From positions 1 to 64,000 of the forward strand of contig JACCGJ010009951.1 of NCBI GenBank assembly GCA_013407085.1: 64,000 nt of DNA, read 5' to 3'. Made by a program: the position numbers and the translations under genes. How positions within the stretch are numbered: position 1 is the first letter of the stretch; each line of letters starts with the position of its first letter. This stretch comes from Atriophallophorus winterbourni. Its lineage: Eukaryota > Platyhelminthes > Trematoda > Plagiorchiida > Microphallidae. Of the stretch, positions 13,809 through 24,530 are shown one piece after another. The notes beneath the pieces are model-generated. The model was given only the letters and a program-made list of their open reading frames with translations. It did not search any database and was not told where the DNA came from.

Positions 13809-14449
13809 GTTAATTATCGCGTTTCACCATCTGTTTTAAAGTAATCAAAGTTTTCTTTGTAAAGGATATATTCAGAAACCTAACTTGCACAAATTTTCTT
13901 TCCTTGCAAAATCATTTCGGGCTCAATTTTATTTGATTAATTTGTTGTATATCGTTTATTATAGTGTCATCCATCTCTATTATTGTCGTGTTGATTTTAC
14001 TATTCTACCGCATTGCCTTAGATGAGTTATTCTTCAGATTATGGGAATCCGTATGCCTTGAAGCTCATTCTAAATCGATCAGTCGCAATTGATTCTTATT
14101 CGTAGTTGCATCTGCATGTGACCGAAATCGTTTTGCTGGGCAGATGATTTCAACAAAGTAGAGTGCAGATATTTGATAGCAATACTTGAAATCTTTAACG
14201 GATACCAGATCATATGGAACGGGTAAATTTTGCAGTTTTTGTGATACATTACGCGCGCATTTTATGTTGGTATTTTGTAGAAGAACAATTTACCATCACA
14301 AACTTTAATCGGAACAAGTAACTTGAGGGTAACAAAACCTGCTTACTCTATAGAATATACTGTCAATGTGAAGCATACCAACTCACCAAGTCACTTAATA
14401 TTGAATATCACACGATTACTCTTTGGGCCTTGACATTGGTACTCTAGTT
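13809..14449. other. AT-rich stretch without a recognised gene
   Basis: No coding or structural signal recognised. Confidence 0.35.
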
Positions 14450-14640
14450 GCAGGACAGGATTAGTAAATAGTACACATACACGTACGCTTCATCGCGGAT
14501 TGTGCATGTCGTATCATAGCTGTCGGAGATTCGTAACGACCAACCCGACTGTATTCACGTTTGCTGACCAGCAAACAGCGTTGGATGACCAATGATGTGT
14601 TGGTGAATAAATAGGATCGGACTGAGTTATCCTAATGGTA
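14450..14640 (+). promoter_or_regulatory. Recurrent upstream module R0 (eroded copy)
   Basis: Shows weak collinear resemblance to the modules at 24.4, 35.5 and 42.4 kb: a GTCGGAGA block, then CCGACT, then TTCACGTTTGCTGACCAGC, in the same order as TATCGGAGA, CCAGACT and TCACGTG..TGAC in those copies. The E-box here is CACGTT (14556-14561) instead of CACGTG. It lies about 2.8 kb upstream of the TATA box of the first paralogue, the same relative order as module R2 and the second paralogue. The homology is judged by eye and is weaker than among the other three. Confidence 0.35.
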
Positions 14641-15700
14641 ACATCACTCCTGGAAAACGCAATAATTTACTGTATCCTGCTTACAACTGAATGAAAAAGC
14701 TGGAAGGTTGAGTTTAGCAGGGACACTTTCTTGCGTGGAATGGCCGTAGCATACCAATTTTGCAAAGTGAAACAAAAATAATTAAGGTAAATCGTGGTCC
14801 AGAAAAGTTAGGCAAGCTCTAAACGATTTATATCTATAACGCGCAAGCCAATTTTGTGAGAAATAATTACTGAGAATACTGAGTCAAAGCTGGGATCCAG
14901 TAAAGTAAATGGTATGAAGCCGAAAAGTGATCTATTTGATTGCTTTCAGATTTCAATTTCATTGCAATGTTTTCTCAATAGGTCCTAATGATATTGATAC
15001 ATAAGCTGCTGAAATATGTTTAGATTTTATTGGTTGGTTAATACAAAATTTAAAACCGAAGTGTTTTCTAAGATTAATGCGAAGAAAGTAAATACGCTTA
15101 TGTGCAGTTTCCGATGCATGAAGAAGTAATTTTAAAAGGTAAAAATATACTGAATTTCAATCGATACATACAAATTCAATCCTCAGATTGTTCTCGGTCG
15201 GTTTCAAATGAAGTGGCTTGAACTCAGACAGAAACTCTCTACGTCACGGATGCTTAAAATTTCCGCATATTCAAGGAACGATTTGTAAATCCAAACGTAG
15301 AATGATTAAAAGTTATAAAGTTTTAAACGAAAAGAATATTATAATATCAATTTATGGTTCAAATTTATTTCAACTATATATATATATATATATAATCATT
15401 TTCATTCGGTTACCAGCTGAACAAAAATCTCTCTTTCAGACAGATTCCATCAAAATGGCGTTTCTCCGTTCGAAAATATTTTTTAGCCGGCAACAGTGTG
15501 AGATACGCGAGTTTCTATTATCTTCGTCTGCCTGCTATGAAGAGTTTGTCCACTTTCTTTCATTGTCTCATCAATAAATTGTTGATGTTAAATACCCAAT
15601 CTTGCATGGTTGCCAACTTATCGGGTTTAATGTTGGAACTAATTTTGTTTCTTTTCAATCAATGATAGAACGAAATGTTGAACCTGATTGTGCTCAGCGC
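14641..15700. other. AT-rich stretch without a recognised gene
   Basis: A short (TA)n run is at about 15377-15396. A plus-strand open frame at 15218-15577 runs through that run and has no recognisable motif. It is not called as a gene. Confidence 0.4.
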
Positions 15701-15779
15701 GATTACTGCTGAGCTCGACAATCGAAAACAGAATGTGATTCATAATTAAAGTAAGACATTGAAGTCAATGTATATTTGA

Positions 15780-16090
15780 GGTTCGTACAATTAACAACGA
15801 TGTTGAACCCCGAGATCATATAATGATTCCTGATGAACCACTCCAAGCGCTCATGGATGACCAAAGTTGCGTGTTGGTGTAAGCCCGGAGGATGTGAGCA
15901 ACTATTAATTTTGGTCATCCATGAGCGCTTGACCCGCAATCACTATAACGCTTCAAAGTCCAATTATGTTTACCACGTTTTTACTGTTACAAGGCTCACT
16001 GAATCTTCTTTTACTGTCTCCAGCTTATGACTCCAAACAGCCAGAAACCAGTTGTGGTGTGTAAGTGACGGAGGATGCAAGCACTCAACA
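15780..16090 (+). repeat. Repeat family A unit with hammerhead-like core and 22-bp palindrome
   Basis: A perfect 22-bp inverted repeat has arms 15844-15865 and 15910-15931. Further on, the plus strand shows the family A hammerhead-like region. The core is CTTATGA (16024-16030, one change from CUGAUGA) and the stem II segment ends in AAACAGCCA. GAAA is at 16044-16047, then ACCAGTT, with the predicted cleavage point after 16053 followed by GTGG. Other family A copies are at 18.25, 22.35 and 26.5 kb. Lesions in the core and in stem II suggest that this copy is inactive. Confidence 0.55.
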
Positions 16091-16369
16091 GACTTCTTAT
16101 TTCCATTGATTTAATTCGTTGACATTATTGTGGATCGTTCATCCAAAGGTTGGTTGTGCCAATCTGATCAACAGTGACATTCAAGTACAACGTTGTTTGC
16201 TAATTTATTTTTAAAACACAGATTATTCATTGCAAATCTAATATAAAAAATTTTGGTATGAATGCGAAGATTGTTAATTTATTGGTAATGTCCTATGAAA
16301 TTCATGACAGTTTAATTTAACCACTCAAGCATTTTTGAATACATGATCTCAACTTCCTGAAACCACTTT

Positions 16370-16965
16370 ATCAAGAAACGATTCCGTCTCCATTCTTCTT
16401 TACAGTATTCTTAGCTGCCCTTCAACAGTCACACTCAACTTTCACTCTCAAATACGCAGATGACGTAGTCATTGAATGTGCCGTACACAGAAACTTTTCT
16501 TAAAACGCGCTCTTTGCTGCTTTACATGAAATTACATTATGATCAGAAGAGATATGACTGTTTTTGAATCCCTCAAAATTTGCTAAACTTTTGTTCACTG
16601 ATGTACGTGGTGAACAACCTGATGCACTCTTCAGTAATCTTACTTTATCTAGACTAAAATTTACAAAACTTACAAGAGAGAATCATCTCAATTATCTAGG
16701 CGTCGCCATTTTTGACAATTTTAGTTAGACTCATTATCTCAATCCCCTGATTACTCAACTTTACATGCTTTCTTTCTGAGATTTTCTTTTCCGTTCACTC
16801 TACCCTGAGCCTAACCTGGTTTAACAATTTATCTTCACTGTATATTGCATCATATTTCGTACTGTTCACCTGCTATTAATATGGCAGTTCTTTTAAAAGA
16901 CTTCGTATTGCTCAAACGCTTATCACCGCCAGCTCCTCATGAAAACTGTCTTGAAATAAAATTGA
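16370..16965 (+). mobile_element. LINE RT fragment (same family as 6.7-8.2 kb)
   Basis: Near 16395-16480 the plus strand reads FFTVFLAALQQS then LKYADDVVIECAV, the catalytic YADD box. This is the intact form of the AGDVVIGCVV stretch in the 6.7-8.2 kb copy. Downstream, LNYLGVAIFDNF matches 'YLGVxxSDxL', and an eroded C-terminal block follows. Stops and frameshifts occur throughout. It ends shortly before the promoter of the first paralogue. Confidence 0.7.
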
Positions 16966-17335
16966 ATCAGCATTGATTATCATTCGTTCGACATATCAGT
17001 ATTATCCTCGTGGATGTTTCTCACCTGCTGCATCACACTCTGCTCAAAATTCAAGTCGATTCAACGACTCCATTAAAATACTGCATATTGCTTTTCAGAA
17101 CATCGTTATCCCGATTGTTCTTTATTTTATTCGCATCAGGGAAGTCCTTATGGACCAATTACTGTCAACGTCATCACGTTATTATGTTATGTACATTTTG
17201 GCAAATATTTGTGTGTGCGTAATTTTTACAACATTTAGTTTATTCTTTCAACTTTAGTCTTTAGGTGAAATATCGAAGATTAACGAATGAGGTTTTGTCC
17301 ACCTTTTTCTTCATCGAATAAGCCGCTTTTCAGCT

Positions 17336-17431
17336 CACGTGGCTAACCGATTATGAATGTCCCGAGCCGCATCCGAGATATTTGATTGGTCCGCGCACAG
17401 GGATCGGAGACGGACATGTCAAGGCTATAAA
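17336..17431 (+). promoter_or_regulatory. Promoter of first paralogue (E-box, CCAAT box, TATA box)
   Basis: CACGTG E-box at 17336-17341, reverse CCAAT box ATTGG at 17385-17389, GGACATGTCAAG at 17412-17423 and TATAAA at 17426-17431. The second paralogue has ATTGG, GGACACGTCAAG and TATAAATA in the same order (37861-37926), which is strong comparative support. Transcription should start about 30 bp downstream, near 17456. Confidence 0.6.
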
Positions 17432-17455
17432 GTGCCGGCACCGCAACAATGTTTA

Positions 17456-17487
17456 TGCTGGGTTGAAGCGATTGGTCCGAGGGAAAT
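17456..17487 (+). other. Non-coding first exon of first paralogue (predicted)
   Basis: A start is expected about 30 bp after TATAAA. A canonical donor follows at 17488 (GAAAT then GTAAGTA). The only ATG inside meets a stop within three codons, so the exon is 5' UTR. The second paralogue has the same design, with exon 1 also ending in AAAT followed by a good donor. Confidence 0.45.
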
Positions 17488-17565
17488 GTAAGTAATAATT
17501 AATACAATAATAATAAGCATAATAATAATGATAATAATAATAACCATAATAATAATAGCTGTTTA

Positions 17566-17770
17566 AGATCCGTATTTCCATCGCACACAAACACGACGAC
17601 TTTTTTCGTGCTGTTTTCACTGAACAGGTCGGGACAGTACGGTCCATATGCATTGAAACAGTGGAAAAATTGTCAGCAAGGTTTGAACATATAAACCACC
17701 GTTGGACAAGCTTGGCACGACCAAATTTTTAATCACACGTGGACGTAATCAAACCCATGATCTTGAAACT
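17566..17770 (-). repeat. Repeat family B, degenerate hammerhead-type core
   Basis: On the minus strand the region 17636-17591 shows CTGTTCA (an eroded CUGAUGA), then GTGAAAACAGCAC (3-bp stem II GUG/CAC) followed by an intact GAAA. Flanking blocks match the other family B copies at 31.65, 40.03 and 50.7 kb: CATTGAAACAGTGG, CCGTTGGACAAG and CACGACCAA. The core change makes activity unlikely. Confidence 0.5.
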
Positions 17771-18234
17771 ATTTTTATTTTTATTTTTATTATTTATTAA
17801 CTAAGTATTAATGACTATTTTTTCATTTCTATAATTACATTCCTATTGCAATTGATAAGTCAAGTTCACACTGTATCCAGGACTCGTCATATAGTACATT
17901 CTACTATTAAAAAAATGTTAGATCCTCTACGATAAATCAAAGTCAGCCTAGATGAAAATCGGTATTTCGTATTGCAACTTCGAGGCATCATACTTCGTAA
18001 TAATGAAAACATTAATTAGTAAATGCATTTATTTCGAAATCTCTCAAAACTTTTATTCAAATTTCAATACCCGTCCAAAAGCGACATCGCTTTCAGGTTC
18101 AGCATAAATAAAACACCTTAAAATGGAAAGGCAGTTGAGCTGATATAACATTTCCTGCATATTTAATGCGTGATCGCTGCACGGTAAATTCGTTCAACTT
18201 TATTTGTTGACAAAATGATACGTACCATTGTAAT

Positions 18235-18345
18235 TTTGTGCTCACAGTACCGTCACTGACACACCACAACCGGTTACCGGGTGGTAACCTTCCTCAGGTT
18301 GAGACTATAAGATTAGGATCAGTGAGTCTTGAACAAATCCTTGTT
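18235..18345 (-). repeat. Repeat family A, degenerate hammerhead-type core
   Basis: The minus strand reads CTCAACCTGAGGA, then an altered stem II segment, GTAACCGGTTGTGGTGTG with the palindromic ACCGGT and GTGG stem I strand, and GTGACGG. The order matches the copies at 16.0 and 26.5 kb. CUGAUGA has become CTGAGGA and GAAA has become GTAA, so this copy should not cleave. Confidence 0.45.
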
Positions 18346-19836
18346 TTCCATATGTGACTTAAAATCAGAGCATTAGTCAGTCCATCAAGACACTTTTACG
18401 ATGCACGCTGTAGTGATAAATATAGTCCGAAATCGAAAATTATTATTCCATACCGGATGCGCATTATAAAGCACACGATAATCGATCGGAACAGCTCGAT
18501 AAGTCGGGATGCTAAACTCGGTCACACGTTTCTGTGAATTCCAGTGACGGCATTTGTCCATCTAATGCAGAGCTGGTCGCATGCGTGCCCCCACAATTTT
18601 TACTTGTGATATTTATCACATTGAAATGCAGAAAATTGCATTTAACTGGTGATGAACGTACGTCCATTATTTAATGTGAAAAGGGTAACCGAATTTATTA
18701 AATTAAATCACGTTCAGAATTGCACTTTATACGTTGAAGAAATTTTAATATAGTTGACGGAACAAAAACTATAGGAGTATTTCATATTTACTTCCTTGAG
18801 CATTTGAGTAAAAAATAACAATCTTCGAAGGATAATCAATCGGTCATAAGAGCAACAGTATGCGCATAAACGCCATACCAACTACTAAATTACTAAGGCA
18901 TGTCTTGCCACAATGTTTTTCTGGGTATATCATCTTTGTAAAATGAGGTGCAGAAGTTTCATTTTATTTAACCTATCTCAAATAACATAAATCAGGTTCA
19001 TCTAACGTCTGATATGGCGGAAACTCACGCAGAATTTTTCCTGGAAAATTACCCAAAATCCCGAATTAGAAATGGAATAAGCTGCATTCGATACAATGAA
19101 CTACAAAAAAAGATTCTGCCACTATATATTATTTGTATACGCGTATTATAAAGTGAGCATAAAATAAATGCAATTTTCCTAACTTGCAGATAAAATAGAA
19201 GTTTTTCAAATAAAATTGCACGAAACAAACGGGTTCCTTCAATAGTTCGCCAAGCTCCGAGAATCTAGTTTGCGCGACTCTTCGATGGAATTCGTCGAAT
19301 GATTTGGTTATTAATGTTTTCATAAAATTTCGAATAAGGGAACTTTATCATCCCCAAACAACGGAAACTTTGAGAATAATGAGAAGTTTGTGATTAAAAT
19401 TCACGTGCGTTCATGGATTTAATAGGTTTTGGTGAAAATGGGACAATAGTTCTGATCAGTATGGTCAAGTGACCACAAGCGTTATTACTTATTAACAGGC
19501 AGTAAGGTGATTTGTTGATTAACGTCACTGCGAGGAAACTGGAGTATAGAATAAGTTGATTGATTATAGAGGGTGCCGAACATCAACCATATCAAGAACA
19601 ACATGCGATTTTATGGTTTTCAAACTGTAATGTTACATTTAGTATACATCAATACGGATGATTACAAATCTTACTATATTATATGTGGAGATGACTAAAT
19701 ACATGAGTTTCCCTAGTGCGAATTTAATAAATTCTCCTTTTAATGAGGACTCAAATATTCGAGCGATCATTTTGTTTACTCTTCAGTAAATGCATGTTGT
19801 AATATTTTTTGTTTTTGCTTCTTTTTCAGCTTATTC

Positions 19837-20538
19837 ATGGAGGGGCGATTTCTAACAAGTTTCGATTCAAATAAACCCCAGTCTCGAAAACAAGATATCG
19901 AACAGCTATCAAATGATTCATTTGGTAATGATATCTTCAACATGGATGAGGATGAGATTATGGCGGGAACAAGAAAACAAGAAAACACCTCGCCACCGGT
20001 TGGCAAGTTGCGTCGCTTTCATTCGAACCAATTCACAGGAAAATACCAATACGAATTCCCCGCCATGTTTGTCCAGGGATTTCGAAACGGGCACATCGAA
20101 TTCGAAATTCCAGGGATGATGCAAGATTCACTGAAACCCACGGACTCAGTAGACATCAAGATCAATGTGGTCACACCCAAGACAACCGAGGATCACACAG
20201 TAGTTGAGGAGAAACTAAGCATATGCCTTAATGGAGTTGATGACGTCCCGAACGCGATCGCTAATCAGCCTCGATTTTCCGATTGGATGAGAGAAAATAC
20301 TGCGAGTCTGAATCCAATCGATGACCACGGGGCCAGCTGTTACAGAACTACAAATTCATTCGCACAGTCTGTGTCATTTCCTGCAACATATCAATCAGAC
20401 ACAAACCATCTAGAAACCAACCAATCCCCATCTTTCTACCCTAACCAATCTTCCGTTGATTCAGGATTGCACTCTCACACTGATGAACTCCATCGATTTT
20501 GTGCTAACGCACTGAACTCACCATGTTCCAGGTTTTAA
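19837..20538 (+). CDS. Hypothetical protein, 233 aa, first intact paralogue with DSGLHS motif
   Basis: I do not recognise this family. It is a 233-residue soluble protein: no signal peptide or membrane segment, with polar Ser/Asn/Asp-rich ends. Start: MEGRF is shared with the paralogue at 38954, and a good acceptor lies seven bases upstream of the ATG. Segments in order: an acidic N-terminal region with NMDEDEI (about 35-41), SPPVGKLR (52-59), a conserved block at 69-127 that begins KYQYEFPAMFVQGF (47 of 59 residues identical to the paralogue) and ends in EEKL, RFSDWM (about 145-150), DSGLHSH (208-214) and a C-terminal RF. DSGLHS fits the beta-TrCP phosphodegron consensus DSGxxS. The core looks like a small beta-rich domain, which is inference. 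AATAAA at 20721 is a likely polyadenylation signal. The coding status is well supported by conservation. The function is unknown. Confidence 0.85.
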   Translation: MEGRFLTSFDSNKPQSRKQDIEQLSNDSFGNDIFNMDEDEIMAGTRKQENTSPPVGKLRRFHSNQFTGKYQYEFPAMFVQGFRNGHIEFEIPGMMQDSLKPTDSVDIKINVVTPKTTEDHTVVEEKLSICLNGVDDVPNAIANQPRFSDWMRENTASLNPIDDHGASCYRTTNSFAQSVSFPATYQSDTNHLETNQSPSFYPNQSSVDSGLHSHTDELHRFCANALNSPCSRF

Positions 20539-20720
20539 ATTTTGATGATTTCGTACAAATCGAGAATTCCAAATCAACATATGAACAAGTGAAATTTTAC
20601 ACAGATTTCTGAAATTTTTTTTATTTTTTATTTATTATTTTGTCTGATTTTCACCTTCGAATGATTTCTGAATCAAACTTCACCATTTTTATCACTCTGG
20701 ACAAATTTACAGTGCGTACG

Positions 20721-20726
20721 AATAAA
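20721..20726 (+). terminator. Polyadenylation signal AATAAA, first paralogue
   Basis: First AATAAA downstream of the stop codon, 183 bp after it, followed by a T-rich stretch. This is a position-based prediction. Confidence 0.5.
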
Positions 20727-20759
20727 GGGGTTTTTAAAAGAAGCATATCAAACATCAAT

Positions 20760-21840
20760 AACTGTCAATAGCCGCCTTGATTTTCGGAGCTTACATTCAG
20801 TTAGGTAATCCTAACGTGACTTTTAATTCAACTTTCTTTCATGTTGACTGAGCGATATTTTGTAAGTACTCACGAATATGTATATAAGTTAAGACCTGTT
20901 GTCTGCTCTGATGCACATGGAATCAGTTAATTTCAAGTTTATCAGGCAAATAGATAATCGAAACGGCATCATTGAAAACGAAAATATTTCGACGAAAATA
21001 GGTGATAATCTATAAGGATCAGGTTAGCTTGCTTTCAATGGTTATTCAAAATATTAATTCCTAACAGCGCGTCAGCCTTCGTTTCATAAATCAATATTTA
21101 GTGCGGTGGGGGTTTGAGTATGGCACATGTGAACCAATATCATTTATTCGGTCTTCACAGCGGTTCGACATTTTGACTCTTGATCCGCTACAATTATTAT
21201 TTTCGAGTCGACTGGGCTCGGAGTAGTGTGAGTGACATGAATCCCTGCGGTTGCCACCTGGGTCATACAGGTGGGATTTAGCTAAAGTTTTTTAAAACCT
21301 AATAGTTAAGATGTTTTCTTCATTCTTCCAGCTCCAGTCTGCAGTGATTAATAGGCGTACAAATAAGCTTACGATTTTCCTTTAGCTTCTTACTACATCC
21401 ATCGACTATGCTAGATTACATATTTGTGAAAACCACTCCGTTTCAGTAGCTGGATCTACACGCCCAGAAACAACTAGCCGCATGGCAGATATTTTAGATC
21501 GATATTCTTAAATGTACCACATCTACATAGTTGTTTAACCGATTCCACGATGGTTTTCTTTCATAGATAAATTGCTGCGCATGCTTAAAACCTATCCCTT
21601 CCTAACTGGAAAATATTACGATTTTAATTACGAATATACAGCTGACATTCCGAAAGCTAGTCGTCGTGGATGGGTATGATTTAAGTGAGTGTTTGCATCA
21701 TTGCATGCAAACTTAGACTACTTAAGTGCCGTTTGTCTTCTTCAGGTTGTGGGTACTGTGGACTATACCTACAGTCTCATGTTTTGTCGAGAGAGTAAAC
21801 ATAATTGAACTTTCATATTGTGTTCAATTGTTGTAGCACA
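20760..21840. other. Stretch without a recognised gene
   Basis: No coding motif, RNA gene or structured repeat recognised. Confidence 0.35.
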
Positions 21841-22195
21841 ATGAAATCTAAAAATAACTCCGCCAAGGACGGTCCCAAGCCCGTCTGAGAAAGAAGGAGG
21901 GTTGGGCTTAGGGCTAGCAACCCTATCCCGTAAAACCTACATTGCTACGGAAACGATGACAACAGATCCGTGGTTCGGTCATGTCTGCAGAATGGATCTC
22001 AGTTCACATACGAAGGTAGCCATGCACTGGCATCCGCAAGGTAAACGAAAAAGGGGACGGCCCAAGGAAACTTGGCGCAGAAAGTTGGAACGCGAACTAC
22101 ATGCACAAGGATTCACAGACAGACCGGAGCCACTGGCGTGAAGTTGTCTTCGCCTCATGAGTCACCCGGCACGGAGAGGACTAAAATCTAAAATG
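21840..22195 (+). mobile_element. RTE-like LINE C-terminal fragment
   Basis: The 21902-22141 frame reads PWFGHVCRMDLSSHTK, then AMHWHPQGKRKRGRPKETWR and RKLERELHAQG. This is the hallmark C-terminal tail of RTE-type LINE reverse transcriptases ('WLGHVxRM ... WxPxGKRKRGRPxxTWRRxxExEL'). It continues out of frame into LRLMSHPARRGLK, the usual terminal stretch. The RT catalytic core is absent, so it is a 5'-truncated, dead copy. Confidence 0.8.
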
Positions 22196-22309
22196 TTTGA
22201 AAAATGAACATGGATCAATCGATGAAACGCATTCACTAGACCACAAAATTTTATCCATTCCGCCAGGACGCTCGTCAGTCATATGACAAACTGAAGTATT
22301 AGTTAAAGT

Positions 22310-22585
22310 GATGTGTTGCTCACATCCCACGAAATTACACTCCACTAACGGTTTCTGGCTGTTTGCCGTCATCAGGTGGAGACAGTAAGATTAGTTTCAA
22401 TGAGCCTTGAAACGGTGGATAAATGGTAAACAAGGTTATATTTGAATACCACTGTTTCATAGGGTTCGTATAACGAACCACGATGTTCAAACACAGAATC
22501 ACATAGTGATTCGCGGTCAAGCACTCAAGGCGCTTATAGATGACCAAAGTGATATTGCTCACATGAAGTATTAGTTTCTTCAAAT
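22310..22585 (-). repeat. Repeat family A with well-preserved hammerhead core
   Basis: On the minus strand CUGAUGA (22375-22369) is followed by CGGC, AAACA and GCCA (a GGC/GCC stem II), then GAAA (22355-22352) and an ACCG stretch eroded from the palindromic ACCGGU seen in other copies. Stem I can form from CCAC before the core and GUGG after the cleavage position. Flanking blocks (a GTTGCTCACATC stretch, GGTCAAGC and TGGATGACC-like segments) match 15.8-16.1 and 26.4-26.6 kb. The pair next to GAAA is C-A instead of the usual G-C, so activity is doubtful. Confidence 0.55.
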
Positions 22586-22589
22586 TCTC

Positions 22590-24235
22590 AATTCCGTTTC
22601 AATGTTGTATCTAGGCTAGAGGAAATAAACCAATTGTCTTCCGATTTTATTGAAAATCAGTTCAACGTTTTCTTGAAGTGTGCGTGAATGTGATGTGTTA
22701 TCAAGACCTTCAAATTGTGATCCGTAAATTAAGCCTTGTATTTGTTAAGCTCTATTTCAAATAGATTATCTTTGACAAGCTTAAAACCGTTTCTTCAGTG
22801 AATAAGTGAAGGGATTTAGTGTACTAACTCCAATAATTACTGGGTGCGAGTATGTACTTTTATTCCACTTGCATTCAATTCGCTTATTCTTGATGACAGA
22901 AGGATGGTTTGTTCGCTAGATAGGCGAAGCAGTTAACTCGACGTATGATTTTTTTTCTGATGCAAGATTTGAACGGACAACCCACCCAGCCCCAATGTCT
23001 TCTAATTTTGTATAACCTTGTCTCAAATATTTGAACTTAGCAATCTTTTGAAAAAATTTTATTTTATATAAAGAACAATAAATTGAAGTTACGCACAAAA
23101 GCACCTTTTGTCAGTGACTTGTACTGCTGTGCTATTTTGAAGATTCTGGACCAGGATTATTCCTCATGAAGATGAACGCGTACATGCAGTTGTGCCAACC
23201 TGCAAAGCCCAAGGATAGGCATTATTGTACTTAATGGATATCACGCTTGGTAAAGGTCTATATTTCGATGTATGTACCCAAATACACGATCAGCCTAATC
23301 TATCGTACACAATGCGGCTTCGAGCAAAATAGGAAATAAAAAGTATTATTAGGAAATATGTAAAATTTCAAATAAAAACTAGGGCTTAGTGAATTAGTTG
23401 TGTATTGAGGAACAACCAAAAATCAATCATCCTGCTGTCATTTCAGTATTGCAAAATGTTCTAAACCATCAGTAATGCTGCGTTACACCAATTGTGAGGA
23501 TTGTGACGATAAATTTTACGTTGCAAATGAGAATTAATCTTCAACATTGCAAAACATTGGTTTTGTTGTAAAGACAGCTTGCGATTCGAATATCAAATCA
23601 CGAATCCACTGACTGATGAGCGGCAACAACTCCGAAACCGTTCGTATGTTTCACTCCAGCTTTTTGAACCTCGTATACTACTGATATATTGATTCTGACT
23701 TCAAAGGAATTTTTTCTATTTTGTGGGCATTGTAAGCTTTCATTAACAATAAATCTTAAGTGAGTCTTTAAGCCGTCTAATCAAAACAGGTCTTGAACAG
23801 TGTGTATCAACACATTTTCAAACAGTTCATTTAATGACTAATTTCAAAAAGGTTTACTCGTTGGTGCGGCTGAGATGCAGTAACGCATGATCTGCCAAAC
23901 AAGTTTACATCACCGATCAGCATCTAAAATCATAATAAAATAAGTCATTCAGTGATTAATGTCGTAGCTGTTGTATTTTCGGAAACACTGGCAGTTAAAT
24001 TTGTCAGCAAACGCTGAATGAATACTTGCGAGCTTTACATGTAACATTAAGCAGTTTGTAGTGTTGCGAATTGATTGAAGATTCCGAATTTTAAGCCTGC
24101 TAACGATTATCTGCTTGCTAACCAAAAATATTCTTACTTTAATTTGTTGCCACTGGCATTCGGTATTTTTTATTTAATCATCTAAAGGGGTTCAAAAACA
24201 GAACACACGGCAATCTGTGAGATTATCTGGTAGTG
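22590..24235. other. Stretch without a recognised gene
   Basis: No coding motif or RNA gene. At about 23607-23650 the plus strand has CTGATGAG and GAAACCG 14 bases apart, reminiscent of a hammerhead core, but stem II is poor and stem I is not visible, so it is not called. Confidence 0.35.
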
Positions 24236-24239
24236 TGAA

Positions 24240-24530
24240 ATCCTTGCGTAACAAGACACTGAATCAGCTCCAGACGAAGCGCATCACATGATGATGACCT
24301 GATTCGCCTTGACCGCGTTAATGACGGAACGTGACAATGACACTCTCGGCGCGTGCATTCATCACGAAGCTTCAGCTCGCACTACCGTAGATCACTTCAC
24401 CGGTCACCCAGTTATCGGAGACACATTATTCAATCGGCCGTCGTAGTATAAACCAGACTGAAATCACGTGGGCTGATCACCGATCAGCATGCTCATCAGT
24501 CAAAGTGAACCAATGTTGTTTACTAAAAAA
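24240..24530 (+). promoter_or_regulatory. Recurrent upstream module R1
   Basis: Collinear with modules R2 (35.4-35.67 kb) and R3 (42.3-42.57 kb). Ordered blocks: GGAACGTGACAATGACACTC, a CACCCAGTTATCGGAGA block, CCAGACTGAAATCACGTG with the E-box CACGTG at 24465-24470, a TGATCACCGATC block, and a TTTACTAAAAA block at about 24517. It precedes the decayed paralogue at 30.9 kb, with a later LINE insertion between them. The module carries no open frame of note. A candidate TATAAAA at 24783 follows it. Confidence 0.5.

Larger units (their letters stand above)
17488..19829 (+). other. Intron 1 of first paralogue (predicted), containing two ribozyme-type repeats
   Basis: Donor GTAAGTA at 17488, acceptor TTTTTCAG ending at 19829, seven bases before the ATG. 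The intron contains an (AAT)n run (about 17500-17560), a family B repeat (17566-17770) and a family A repeat (18235-18345). No other coding signal was seen within it. The boundaries are predicted from consensus sites and comparison with the second paralogue. Confidence 0.45.

Noticed and set aside
15218..15577. 120-codon plus-strand frame
   Set aside because: It crosses a (TA)n run, has no recognisable motif and has no splice or promoter context.
23607..23660. CTGATGAG and GAAACCG spaced like a hammerhead core
   Set aside because: Stem II pairs at only two or three positions and no stem I partner is visible. It may be an eroded relative of families A or B but is not supported by itself.
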